Virus record (IMG/VR): IMGVR_UViG_3300009376_001085
Span: 1 to 64,000 of that record
Origin: a virus
Direction: 5' to 3' (one strand)
DNA length: 64,000 nt
In this document: in pieces, positions 33,233-41,714 of the stretch
Numbering within the stretch: position 1 is the stretch's first letter
How the letters are laid out: each line of letters opens with the position of its first letter
Position numbers and translations under genes: made by a program
Notes under the pieces: generated by a model
Seen by the model: the letters and a program-made list of their open reading frames with translations, nothing else
Databases searched by the model: none
What the model was told of the DNA's origin: nothing

Positions 33233-34944
33233 TGCGATATAGAGAATTTTTATTAGAATACAGTAGAGAAAAAACGTTAAACAATGCCAACCTTATGGAC
33301 AAGGTTATGGCGGCCGTTAATCGTAAGGATCCTGGTGTAATTGGGTATGCCGTAGGTAGTGATCGGGAAATTATGGAATACATATTAGATAAGTTTGAAC
33401 TTATAGATCCTACACCTAATAAACAATACATTCAACCTTTGATGAATTGGTATGTTAAAGATAAGTTTAGAGGCTTTGAAGATCAAATTAGATTAAAAGA
33501 TGCACTAACATTATTTTCTAGATTTAAACAAAGACTTGAAAAACGTGATATAAACCAGTATGCTAACATAAATGAATTAGAAGATGCGGTAGAACCATGG
33601 GAATTAGAATTAACCAAAAAAGAAAAACGCCAGCAAGGCGAGTATCACATTGACGAAAGCAGTTACGAATTATGGAAAGAAAATGCTTCATATGTTATTA
33701 TAATTCCTAAAAATCAAAAAGCCGCTTGTGCTTTTGGATCAGGAACTAAATGGTGTACTGCATCTACACAAGCAGACGACAGTTATTTTAAACATTACGA
33801 TGACGAAGGAACAATATTCATTATTCGAACTAAAGATCCTAACTATGATAAAGATAGTATTATCGCAACAACTAACCCTATAATGCAATGGCATTTTGAA
33901 TCAGGGCAGTTCATGGATGTAAGAGACAGTCCAATTGAATTAGACGGTCGAGGTTCAAAAGGTAGAATGTATGTTCCAGAAGCATTATATCAATTGTTTA
34001 GAGAACGATTTATAAATCAAGTTTACGAATGGGTATTTCATTTCTTTACTGAAAAAAGTAGAGCATACGGTAACCTAGATTTTGAAGAAGAATTTCCTTT
34101 GTGGAGCATGTTAAAATTAATGAAGATACATAAAGATGAAAAAGGATTAGAACAAGCAGTTTCTAAAGTTTTTGAAGGCTTTGACTTTGATAATTTTTAT
34201 AACACATTTGATGCATTTAAAGAAGTAGATATGTTTGAATTTACTCGTGAACTATCAAAAATGTTTATAAATGCAGTAAGTAAGATTCCAAAAAATGAAC
34301 ACGGATATAAAGGTGTATATGCATATCTACAATTAAGTAGTGCAGATAGACATACATGGTGGCAAAGTTTAACATCGGATATGAGATCAAAAAGTTCTGT
34401 AGGTGAATACTATAAACTTTTATCGCATAGCAAATATGATTGGGATGTAGGAACTGACGCAAAAGAAAAAGGTATACCAATAGATGACGAAGACATGTAT
34501 CGTAGAAGACGACAATTTATTGCAAAAGAATTAGAGTTGTTTAATGTAATATTAACCTATGCTCCAGGATTAGCAAAGAAAAAATATCCAACACTTACTA
34601 TACCAAGGTCTGGTTATCCAGAATTTAAACATAGTCCAGCAGAAGTTTTTCAAAAAGAATACAAAAGAACACAACTTTGGTTACAATCACACCCAAAAAC
34701 TTGGATGGAAAATTATGTTATACCAATGATGTTAATAAAGGATGGCAAATCAGAAGAGCAAATAAAACATTGGGTAGAAGAAGGATACGAATTAGGCGGT
34801 GATCCACCTATGTATTTTGATAAGGAAAACAATCGAAGACAAAGATATAGTACAGGAAATGTACGTTATTTAGATCCAAGAGTTAGAAATGATACACTAG
34901 CAACAAATACAGAATGGGGACAAGCCATGATGGGGTTAGTATAA
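33232..34944 (+). CDS. Large GTKWCTA-motif phage protein with capsid-targeting-like N-terminus
   Basis: A 570-residue protein starting MRYREFLLEY. Residues 167-180 read AFGSGTKWCTASTQ, followed by a beta-rich DEGTIFIIRTKDP segment. From memory, the GTKWCTA block is widespread in large phages and has no agreed function. The rest is helical and charged. It starts on the stop of the previous gene (TAATG). A single head packaging signal on such a large protein would resemble T4 Alt, which is also packaged. Confidence 0.55.
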   Translation: MRYREFLLEYSREKTLNNANLMDKVMAAVNRKDPGVIGYAVGSDREIMEYILDKFELIDPTPNKQYIQPLMNWYVKDKFRGFEDQIRLKDALTLFSRFKQRLEKRDINQYANINELEDAVEPWELELTKKEKRQQGEYHIDESSYELWKENASYVIIIPKNQKAACAFGSGTKWCTASTQADDSYFKHYDDEGTIFIIRTKDPNYDKDSIIATTNPIMQWHFESGQFMDVRDSPIELDGRGSKGRMYVPEALYQLFRERFINQVYEWVFHFFTEKSRAYGNLDFEEEFPLWSMLKLMKIHKDEKGLEQAVSKVFEGFDFDNFYNTFDAFKEVDMFEFTRELSKMFINAVSKIPKNEHGYKGVYAYLQLSSADRHTWWQSLTSDMRSKSSVGEYYKLLSHSKYDWDVGTDAKEKGIPIDDEDMYRRRRQFIAKELELFNVILTYAPGLAKKKYPTLTIPRSGYPEFKHSPAEVFQKEYKRTQLWLQSHPKTWMENYVIPMMLIKDGKSEEQIKHWVEEGYELGGDPPMYFDKENNRRQRYSTGNVRYLDPRVRNDTLATNTEWGQAMMGLV

Positions 34945-35087
34945 TGAACTTTGAAAAAATAACAAAGTGGAATAAAACTTTATGGATTGTAGTGGTTATT
35001 ATATGGTCTATAGTAGGTGTACAATGGGTTGCTGAAAACATCGATCCAGAAACAGGACATAAGACAGGTCAAACAAATGAGATTTGA
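34944..35087 (+). CDS. Small single-helix membrane protein
   Basis: A 47-residue ORF whose ATG shares a base with the previous stop and which ends 11 nt inside the next gene. Residues about 13-30 (LWIVVVIIWSIVGVQW) form one membrane helix. The double overlap supports a real gene. The role is unknown. Confidence 0.55.
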   Translation: MNFEKITKWNKTLWIVVVIIWSIVGVQWVAENIDPETGHKTGQTNEI

Positions 35088-36003
35088 ACAACTATTAGAA
35101 GCAAAAGAAATATATGATCACCGTCATGAAGACATGAGTGCCGAAATAAAGCCTTGGGCCGGCGGTGAAAAGTATATAGATCCACGGGATGGTTTTTATT
35201 GGTTGTTTCATGAAGGTATATTAATGCTATATTCTACTGAGAATGAATATTATAGTTTTGTTGTATCTATGTTTCAAACAGCAAGCGAGGAAGAACAAGC
35301 AGTAGCAAAACGAAATATGCAAGATTTTCATAAATTGCCTCGCATTAAAGATGCACATAGTAAGATATCTAGTATGTGGAATCAATTAAGTGGTCTTGTT
35401 AACTTTCAAACTATGACACTTACAATATCCAAAGAATCTGTCGGCAATGCAATGCGACAAAGATACATAGCAGATATAGCAACATTTAAACAAGCATTAA
35501 GCAGTTTGAAAAAATTTGGACTTACAGATGATTTTATTATAAAAGGGGCACCAACAGAAATACCTAAAACAGTAGGACAAGCATTACAAATGCGAGATTA
35601 TGTACAAAAAACTTTTAAAGATAAAGATTTAGTTATGTGGCACGGCACAAGTGAAGCACGATGGGAAATTATACAAAATAAAGGACTTCGACCAGGACAT
35701 ACAGGCGAAGCATATGTTGATTTAGTTCCAGATTATTCCGAACATAATGTATATCTTGCACATACACCCAAAGGAGCTCAATTTTATGCAAAACGACAAG
35801 CAAAAAAAGATAATTCAAAAGGTGTTGTTTTAAAAGTACAAGTACCAGACCCAAGTAAAATAGTAGCAGATGATAGATATGCCCGTGGTTGGGAGGGCAA
35901 AATAATAGGATTTGATCCTAAACAAATTAAATCTAGTGTCAAAGAATTAGGAGAAGTAGGCTACAATGGCCGAATTCCGCCTAAATTTATAAGGAAAAAA
36001 TAA
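35077..36003 (+). CDS. ADP-ribosyltransferase-like protein with capsid-targeting-like N-terminus
   Basis: A 308-residue protein starting at ATG 35077 as MRFEQLLEAKE; a non-ATG start at 35017 would hide this N-terminus. Residues 186-206 (LVMWHGTSEARWEIIQNKGL) and 225-238 (VYLAHTPKGAQFYA) match the H-G-T...Y pattern of the ART/PARP-KptA fold. T4 Alt is a packaged ADP-ribosyltransferase that modifies host RNA polymerase at the moment of infection, so the combination of an ART-like domain and this N-terminus is suggestive. Catalytic Glu not identified with certainty. Confidence 0.6.
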   Translation: MRFEQLLEAKEIYDHRHEDMSAEIKPWAGGEKYIDPRDGFYWLFHEGILMLYSTENEYYSFVVSMFQTASEEEQAVAKRNMQDFHKLPRIKDAHSKISSMWNQLSGLVNFQTMTLTISKESVGNAMRQRYIADIATFKQALSSLKKFGLTDDFIIKGAPTEIPKTVGQALQMRDYVQKTFKDKDLVMWHGTSEARWEIIQNKGLRPGHTGEAYVDLVPDYSEHNVYLAHTPKGAQFYAKRQAKKDNSKGVVLKVQVPDPSKIVADDRYARGWEGKIIGFDPKQIKSSVKELGEVGYNGRIPPKFIRKK

Positions 36004-36089
36004 TGACAGAAGAAAAATGTTGCGAATGTAATAATTGCACTTGTGATCCATGCGAGTGTACACCGGAAGATCTTTGCGGGTGTGAATGA
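36003..36089 (+). CDS. Cys-rich 28-residue metallothionein-like miniprotein
   Basis: ATG at 36003 shares a base with the previous stop, and the end overlaps the next ATG by 4 nt. Nine of 28 residues are Cys, in CCECNNCTCDPCEC and LCGCE, with acidic residues between. The Cys-x-Cys and Cys-x2-Cys spacing is that of metal-thiolate proteins. It might bind zinc, copper or an iron-sulfur cluster. No homologue is known to me. Confidence 0.5.
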   Translation: MTEEKCCECNNCTCDPCECTPEDLCGCE

Positions 36090-36433
36090 ACCTTCAACTA
36101 CAAATAGTAGAAGATTTAAAGTTACATGATGACGAAAATGTTAAACTAACACCGCATGATCTATTTTCTAATTATAGAAGCGGAAAAGGTCTTAGACTTT
36201 CAAAAGGTGGTTGCCGATTAATGCAAGACCTTTACGATAGTTATGAAATAAAAATAAAAAGTAAGAAACCAATTAGAACAAAAGATGTTGTTCTATTAGA
36301 AAAACATTTAACTTATCCATATTTTATAACAGAAAAAAAACTTATTTTATTCAGTGAAAAAGATACTGTAGATTTTAAATTATACGATGGCGATTTTCTC
36401 GCTTGGTGTAAATCTAAAAGGTACTATGAATGA
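36086..36433 (+). CDS. Hypothetical protein, 115 residues
   Basis: Basic alpha/beta protein with LSKGGCRLMQDLYDSYEIKI and LEKHLTYPYFIT. No family recognised. Overlaps neighbours by 4 nt on both sides. Confidence 0.6.
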   Translation: MNLQLQIVEDLKLHDDENVKLTPHDLFSNYRSGKGLRLSKGGCRLMQDLYDSYEIKIKSKKPIRTKDVVLLEKHLTYPYFITEKKLILFSEKDTVDFKLYDGDFLAWCKSKRYYE

Positions 36434-37107
36434 CAAACTTTTTACATTTATATAGATTTGGCGAATGGTTAAGTAAACAAGGCTTTAATGTCATTCATCC
36501 TATTAAACAAGCAGATGCATCTTGGATGCAAATGTTAGGTATCGCATCCTCAAAAGAACTTAATATAATGATGGAACATTATTATCATTTTCAAGCACCA
36601 ATTAAAGCATATTCTCCACGAGATGTTATAAAAAAATTACAAGATGGTATATCTGCATATGGATTACGAATAAACAGTAAATTAGATGTCAATAGTAAAC
36701 GAACAGCAGAAAGCGAAAAAACAATTGATATTTCATGGTATGATATGTATAGACATAAACATCTATGGTATAAAAATGTTTTAGATATAGGACCTGAATT
36801 AGAAGATGATATATTAAGTGAAGTTAGGTTTGCTACAAATTATTTTAACCAAACAGAACATTATTGTCCTGAGTGTGGTTGTATATGTTTAGACAGGGCA
36901 ATGAAATCTAGAGTTAAGCCAAAATATCCTGATAAGCCACCACTTCCACCTCCGCCAAAACCTCCTCCTCCTTTGGATGTACCTAAACGGCCGCCACGTA
37001 CAGTTTATTATATAATTAATAATTTTGTATGTGAAAATTGTACATACAGTCGAGTTAGGAAACGTGAAAAGGATAAAGAAGAAATAATAGTTGAAGAAAA
37101 ATTTTAA
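36430..37107 (+). CDS. Hypothetical zinc-ribbon protein
   Basis: A 225-residue protein. The C-terminal half holds YCPECGCICLDRAM, a proline-rich stretch (PPLPPPPKPPPPLDVP) and FVCENCTYSRVRK, so two Cys pairs could bind one zinc across the proline loop. The N-terminal half is helical. Role unknown. A sigma70 promoter follows. Confidence 0.6.
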   Translation: MTNFLHLYRFGEWLSKQGFNVIHPIKQADASWMQMLGIASSKELNIMMEHYYHFQAPIKAYSPRDVIKKLQDGISAYGLRINSKLDVNSKRTAESEKTIDISWYDMYRHKHLWYKNVLDIGPELEDDILSEVRFATNYFNQTEHYCPECGCICLDRAMKSRVKPKYPDKPPLPPPPKPPPPLDVPKRPPRTVYYIINNFVCENCTYSRVRKREKDKEEIIVEEKF

Positions 37108-37109
37108 GG

Positions 37110-37138
37110 TTGACTTCGAGTCGCCTAGGTTGTATAAT
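37110..37138 (+). promoter_or_regulatory. Sigma70-type promoter
   Basis: TTGACT at 37110-37115 and TATAAT at 37133-37138, spacer 17 nt, 39 nt before ATG 37177. It follows the stop of the zinc-ribbon gene at once. Confidence 0.8.
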
Positions 37139-37176
37139 ATTTGTATAACAGTTAAATACATTCCAAAAAAATCAAG

Positions 37177-37692
37177 ATGGCTGGATACGTAGAAATTACA
37201 TTAAAAGATTTTAAAAAAGAAATTGAAGACGGAATGGGCTTCACTTGCATTAATGCCAACAAAGGTTCTCTTAATGATAGAGGTGGCATTGCCAATGAAT
37301 ATATTTTTGAACGTGTAGTAAAACACGAAACACCGGAAGATATGATGCAAGCCCTTAAAGGTGACGGGTTTAGATATGCAGTTCGTATATATTCTTCCAT
37401 AGATAGAAATACAAATACTACTCGTGACATGGGCCAAGATGCAATTCGTGTTATATTATATGATTTGAAAAAAGAACGGCCTGTTAAGGTAGAAAAACGT
37501 GTTAATCGCACCCAAAATGCTTTGTCTAATATGCGGGTACGAGCTAGAGAGATGTGGCAGTATGTTACAAGCGATAAAAATGTTTGTCCTACTTGCAAGA
37601 GCTTATTAGTTAAACGAACAGCCAAACGTACAAAAAAGAATTTTTTAGGTTGTTCGAGCTATCCTGAATGTAAACATACACAAAACATATAA
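37177..37692 (+). CDS. Protein with topoisomerase-type C4 zinc finger
   Basis: A 171-residue protein. Its C-terminus VCPTCKSLLVKR...LGCSSYPECKHT is the C4 zinc finger seen at topoisomerase I C-termini and in nuclease or DNA-binding proteins. The N-terminal about 130 residues are not recognised. It probably binds single-stranded DNA. Directly under a sigma70 promoter. Confidence 0.65.
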   Translation: MAGYVEITLKDFKKEIEDGMGFTCINANKGSLNDRGGIANEYIFERVVKHETPEDMMQALKGDGFRYAVRIYSSIDRNTNTTRDMGQDAIRVILYDLKKERPVKVEKRVNRTQNALSNMRVRAREMWQYVTSDKNVCPTCKSLLVKRTAKRTKKNFLGCSSYPECKHTQNI

Positions 37693-37693
37693 T

Positions 37694-37909
37694 ATGCCAG
37701 CGAAATCAATTATACGAAACGAAATCAAAGGATTCAAAGCACCTAAGCCGTGCAACCATTGTGGAAGTAGTAAATTGCTTTATACAGGGAGACTAACACA
37801 ATCTTATCTTGGTGCTAATTGTTCCGGAAGGCATTTTTGGGGCAAACCATATTTGCCTACTGTAAATTGTACTGACTGTGGCCATGGTTATCAATTTAAA
37901 GGAATATGA
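37694..37909 (+). CDS. Small zinc-binding protein
   Basis: A 71-residue protein with PCNHCGSSKL and VNCTDCGHGYQF, two CxxC pairs typical of a zinc ribbon. Located 1 nt after the previous gene, overlapping the next by 4 nt. Might be a nucleic-acid-binding accessory. Confidence 0.6.
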   Translation: MPAKSIIRNEIKGFKAPKPCNHCGSSKLLYTGRLTQSYLGANCSGRHFWGKPYLPTVNCTDCGHGYQFKGI

Positions 37910-38115
37910 TCTGCACACATTGTTGGGCGACGTCAATTAAACCATACAAAGATGTTAGTAAACATTGGAACAATCCAGAAGATTCAGTTTATGTATGTTC
38001 AGAAGAATGTTATAAAGAATTAATGCAATCATTAAAAGACGGCACATGGATGCAATGGAATTCTAAACAAAAAGCAAATGTGCCTAAAAAATCTGCATTA
38101 GATAAAAAAAAGTAG
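37906..38115 (+). CDS. Small Cys-containing protein
   Basis: A 69-residue protein beginning MICTHCWATS and with YVCSEECYKELM, so two pairs of Cys that could hold one zinc; Lys-rich C-terminus. The end is followed by an A-run and a sigma70 promoter. Confidence 0.58.
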   Translation: MICTHCWATSIKPYKDVSKHWNNPEDSVYVCSEECYKELMQSLKDGTWMQWNSKQKANVPKKSALDKKK

Positions 38116-38124
38116 AAAAAAAGG

Positions 38125-38153
38125 TTGACTTTTATGTTGGTAGGTAGTATAAT
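38125..38153 (+). promoter_or_regulatory. Sigma70-type promoter for the MoxR gene
   Basis: TTGACT at 38125-38130 and TATAAT at 38148-38153, spacer 17 nt. The block GTAGGTAGTATAAT-like around the -10 is nearly the same as in the promoter at 40287. Confidence 0.82.
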
Positions 38154-38198
38154 TATTATATTAAATAAAACATTGTTAACTCAAACGAGAGGCGTCAA

Positions 38199-39299
38199 AT
38201 GGCAATGCAAGTAACAGAGACAAGGACAGTAAACATAAACGAAGCAAATCGTTTAGTCCGCAGGGCAATTAAGCGTAAACGCCCGGTAATGATTTGGGGA
38301 GCACCAGGCATTGGCAAGAGTGACTTAGTTGCTCAACTTGCCAAAGCATTAAACAGAGTGCTAATTGATATTAGACTTCCACTATGGGAACCCACTGACA
38401 TTAAGGGTATGCCCTACTACAATGCCAAAAGTGGCAAAATGGAATGGTCAGTTCCAGCAGAATTTCCTACCGATCCAGACTCCACTGCAATTATATTTTT
38501 AGACGAAATTAACGGAGCGGCTCCTAGTGTACAGGCGGCGGCTTATCAGTTGATCCTTAACAGGCGTGTAGGACAATATGTTCTTCCAGAAGGTGTTGTT
38601 ATTATAGCGGCAGGGAACAGGGAAACTGATAAAGGAGTAACTTATAGAATGCCTAAGCCGTTGGCTAACAGGTTCGTTCACATGGAACTCCGTGTTGATT
38701 TTACTTGCTGGCAGAACTGGGCAATCCAAAATAAAATCCATCCAGACGTAGTAGGTTACTTGAACTTCAGTAAGAAGGACTTGTACGATTTTGATGCTAC
38801 TAGCGATAGTAAGGCATTTGCAACTCCTAGAAGCTGGCAGTTTGTTAGCGAACTTGTTGAAGACCAGGAAGATGATGTTGATTTGGGCGAAACGCTCGAA
38901 ACTGACATGGTTGCTGGTTGTGTTGGAGAAGGCATTGCAATTAAGTTTAAAACACACCGCGACATGCGTGGTAAACTTCCTAATCCAAGCGATATACTTT
39001 CCGGTAAGGTAACTAGCCTACCAGAATGCGAAGTATCCGCTCAGTATTCACTGACAACTTCAATGTGTTACGAACTCAAAGAAGCCGCAGATCGTTTTGA
39101 GAAGCATAACCAAATGGACAAGTTCCATAGCATGGCGGAAAACTTCCTAGGGTTTATGATGGATAATTTTAACACTGAAATGGTAATTTATGGTGCAAGG
39201 TTGGCACTTAAAAATTACGAATTACCGTTCGATCACAAAAAACTTAAGAACTTTGGTAAGTTCTTTGAAAGGTTTGGTAAGTTGATTATTGACGCCTAA
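38199..39299 (+). CDS. MoxR-family AAA+ ATPase
   Basis: A 366-residue ATPase with Walker A GAPGIGKSD (residues 34-42), Walker B AIIFLDEING (Asp102/Glu103), and the sensor-like IIAAGNRE. MoxR ATPases work with VWA-domain proteins to remodel or activate complexes. A VWA metallopeptidase-like protein follows at 40347, with two genes in between. It has its own promoter and a strong terminator after it, so it is a monocistronic unit. Codon use looks less AT-rich than its neighbours, which fits high expression. Confidence 0.85.
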   Translation: MAMQVTETRTVNINEANRLVRRAIKRKRPVMIWGAPGIGKSDLVAQLAKALNRVLIDIRLPLWEPTDIKGMPYYNAKSGKMEWSVPAEFPTDPDSTAIIFLDEINGAAPSVQAAAYQLILNRRVGQYVLPEGVVIIAAGNRETDKGVTYRMPKPLANRFVHMELRVDFTCWQNWAIQNKIHPDVVGYLNFSKKDLYDFDATSDSKAFATPRSWQFVSELVEDQEDDVDLGETLETDMVAGCVGEGIAIKFKTHRDMRGKLPNPSDILSGKVTSLPECEVSAQYSLTTSMCYELKEAADRFEKHNQMDKFHSMAENFLGFMMDNFNTEMVIYGARLALKNYELPFDHKKLKNFGKFFERFGKLIIDA

Positions 39300-39310
39300 T
39301 CAACTTGCAT

Positions 39311-39351
39311 AAGGTGCCGGTGTACCTAACTTGGAGCCGGCACCTTTTTTT
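39311..39351 (+). terminator. Intrinsic terminator
   Basis: AAGGTGCCGG (39311-39320) pairs perfectly with CCGGCACCTT (39337-39346) around a 16-nt loop, followed by a T-run to 39351. The 10-bp GC-rich stem plus T-run is the clearest terminator in the window. It ends the MoxR transcript. Confidence 0.93.
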
Positions 39352-39364
39352 ATCAGGAAAATTT

Positions 39365-39955
39365 ATGGATATAATGAGACCGTTCGGTCCTACTATTACA
39401 AGAACATATTTAGATGATGATATTTACGATAAATTTATAGACCTTACTGATAATATTTTATTAGATATTAATAGAGAAAATGTAGGACATAAACTAGCAG
39501 GAAAAATAAAAGAACAAATAGATATACCACTTTATACATTAGTAGAATACGGATTAAAAGAATTTTTATTAGACTCAGTTAATTTTTATTTAGATACAGT
39601 ATTTCAAAGTTTAGCAAATGATCCTCCAAAACGAAACTTAGAATTAATAACATGTTGGTTTAATAGTATGTTCAAAAATGAATGGAATCCTATTCATGTG
39701 CATAGTACAGATGTTTCGGCTGTAATAGTATTAAAGGTGCCTAAGGAATTAAAAGAAGACGAAGGTACTTTATCTTTTACTAACGGGTCTTATAGAATAG
39801 TACCGGAATTAGAACATAGTACACAAATATTTTTACCACGTGAAAAACATTTTTATTTGTTTCCGGCACGATTACATCATGCAGTAAATCCGTTTACTTG
39901 CGAAGGTGAACGTAGAACAGTTTCTTTTAATACAAATTGTAATTATAGTATGTAA
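39365..39955 (+). CDS. 2OG-Fe(II) oxygenase-like protein
   Basis: A 196-residue protein starting at ATG 39365 behind AGGA, just after the terminator; the frame opens earlier but that part is the terminator itself. IHVHSTDVSAVIVLKVP (His111/His113) and FPARLHHAVNPF (His171/172), then RRTVSFNTN with Arg184, fit the putative 2OG-Fe(II) oxygenase family (PF13759-like). It probably hydroxylates a protein or small molecule. Confidence 0.65.
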   Translation: MDIMRPFGPTITRTYLDDDIYDKFIDLTDNILLDINRENVGHKLAGKIKEQIDIPLYTLVEYGLKEFLLDSVNFYLDTVFQSLANDPPKRNLELITCWFNSMFKNEWNPIHVHSTDVSAVIVLKVPKELKEDEGTLSFTNGSYRIVPELEHSTQIFLPREKHFYLFPARLHHAVNPFTCEGERRTVSFNTNCNYSM

Positions 39956-40290
39956 TGAATGATGATGTTAAAAAAGATAATTGGGGGAGATCTAAACGAA
40001 CTATTTGGCGGCTCTATGGTAAAGAACGATGTATTAAAGAATGGGGAAATACATTACCTAGCCCGGCTGATATACAAGAATATAAAGAAAATTGGTCTAA
40101 GAAGGCATTAGAGAAAAAACAATATTTTAAATGTACTCCAAAAGCAAACTCAACAAAGGTATCTAAATGGTTAAAAAATTATGGGGTAAATAAATTAGAC
40201 TACAATAATGTGTATAAAGACACAATTATCGTACGAGATCAGCAGGTATTTGTCATATTAAAATTGCATTTTTTTGAAGGAAATGGTTGA
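39955..40290 (+). CDS. Hypothetical basic protein
   Basis: A 111-residue Lys-rich protein (WSKKALEKKQYFKCTPKANS, KVSKWLKNYG). Starts on the last base of the previous gene. The 3' end contains the -35 of the next promoter. No family recognised. Confidence 0.58.
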   Translation: MNDDVKKDNWGRSKRTIWRLYGKERCIKEWGNTLPSPADIQEYKENWSKKALEKKQYFKCTPKANSTKVSKWLKNYGVNKLDYNNVYKDTIIVRDQQVFVILKLHFFEGNG

Positions 40291-40315
40291 CCTTTTGGTA
40301 TGTAGGTAGTATAAT
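40287..40315 (+). promoter_or_regulatory. Sigma70-type promoter for the VWA gene
   Basis: TTGACC at 40287-40292 and TATAAT at 40310-40315, spacer 17 nt, ahead of ATG 40347. The region TGTAGGTAGTATAAT is shared with the MoxR promoter, suggesting both genes are switched on together. Confidence 0.78.
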
Positions 40316-40346
40316 AGTTGTATGATGAATAAGAAATGGAGCCAAA

Positions 40347-41714
40347 ATGATTAGAAAAAATACATTTTTTTATCAGCCAGGACCAACCGGTGGTACATGG
40401 AACCAAGGTGGTAAAGGTACAGTTCCTAGTCCACAATTAGATTTATCAGAATTAGACAAAGAAGAAGGAAAAGTTCAAGCAGAAAGGCTTATGATGGGGC
40501 GAGTAAGACTGCTCCTTAATAAACCTTTTTTTGGTAACTTAGCAACTAGATTAGTTCCAGTTCCTACCTACAAAGTTCCTACCGCAGGTACAGACGGTAG
40601 ACGATTTTTTTACAATCCAGCATTTTTAAAGCATTTGACAGACAACGAAATACTTTTCCTTTGTGGGCACGAAGTACTTCATTGTGTGTTTGATCACTTT
40701 GGAAGAAGAGAAGGACGTAATCCTGCATTATACAATATGGCAGGCGATTATGTAATTAATATTATATTAGCCGACGAACAAGTAGGTGATGTAATTACAA
40801 CGGTTCCAATTTTACTTGATTACAAATACAGAGGCTGGACTAGCGAAGAAGTATATGATGACTTAGAAAAAAATTGTCCTAATCCAAAGCAAACTTTAGA
40901 TTTCCATTTTGATATGGATGGAAAAGGTGAAGGAGATGCAACACAAGGTCAGGGACAAGGCCAAGGTGAAGACGAAGACGAAGGTGGTAATATACAAGCC
41001 GATCTCCAAGATGAATTTGGTGGAGGAGAATTAACAGATGAAGAAAAGAAAGCCCTTAAAGACGAGCTCAAAGAAGCAGTTATAGAAGCCGCACAACAAG
41101 CAGGAGCAGGAAATGTTCCAGGCGGTATTGAGCGATTGATTAAAGAATGGACCGAACCTAAGATGGATTGGCGTTCAGTTATTAGGGCACAGGTTGAATC
41201 AAGTTTAAAAGACGATTATACATTTATGAGGCCTTCACGTAAATCACATTCAACTAATTGCATACTTCCAGGAATGGATAGAGCAGAAAAAATTGAAGTT
41301 GCATGTGGAATTGATTTAAGTGGATCAATAGGCCAACAACAGGCAAATGATTTTTTAAGTGAAGTAAGAGGAATTTTAGATCAGTATGAAGACTTCAAAT
41401 TGGATGTTTGGTGCTTTGATACAGAGATTTATAATCATAAAGTTTTTACTCCGGACAATGCAGATGACATTGACAAATATGAATTAATGGGCGGAGGCGG
41501 AACATCCTTTGAAGTAAATTGGACTTACATGAAGGAGAATGAAATTGAGCCAAAACAGTTCATTATGTTTACTGACGGCTTCCCTTGCGGTGGTTGGGGT
41601 GACAACGAATATTGCGATACTGTTTTCCTTATACATGGCAATCAAACTACTACAGCACCTTTTGGTATAACAGTACACTACGAAGAACCAAAGGTCATAA
41701 AAGAAGCGGCGTGA
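40347..41714 (+). CDS. VWA-domain metallopeptidase-like partner of MoxR (DUF2201-like)
   Basis: A 455-residue protein. Near 100-125 it has LFLCGHEVLHCVFDHFGRR, an HExxH-like motif (His108, Glu109, His112). At 318-328 VACGIDLSGSIG carries a MIDAS DxSxS (Asp323, Ser325, Ser327) of a VWA-like domain. A Gly/Gln/Glu low-complexity linker covers about 195-230. Such proteins pair with MoxR-type ATPases in bacteria and large phages. The function of these pairs in phages is unknown. It overlaps the next gene by 4 nt. Confidence 0.8.
   Translation: MIRKNTFFYQPGPTGGTWNQGGKGTVPSPQLDLSELDKEEGKVQAERLMMGRVRLLLNKPFFGNLATRLVPVPTYKVPTAGTDGRRFFYNPAFLKHLTDNEILFLCGHEVLHCVFDHFGRREGRNPALYNMAGDYVINIILADEQVGDVITTVPILLDYKYRGWTSEEVYDDLEKNCPNPKQTLDFHFDMDGKGEGDATQGQGQGQGEDEDEGGNIQADLQDEFGGGELTDEEKKALKDELKEAVIEAAQQAGAGNVPGGIERLIKEWTEPKMDWRSVIRAQVESSLKDDYTFMRPSRKSHSTNCILPGMDRAEKIEVACGIDLSGSIGQQQANDFLSEVRGILDQYEDFKLDVWCFDTEIYNHKVFTPDNADDIDKYELMGGGGTSFEVNWTYMKENEIEPKQFIMFTDGFPCGGWGDNEYCDTVFLIHGNQTTTAPFGITVHYEEPKVIKEAA

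Noticed and set aside
37152-37625. 157-codon minus-strand ORF
   Set aside because: Fully antisense to the zinc-finger gene with a clear C4 motif and promoter on the plus strand.
38499-38957. 152-codon minus-strand ORF
   Set aside because: Antisense to the MoxR ATPase, whose Walker motifs are intact.
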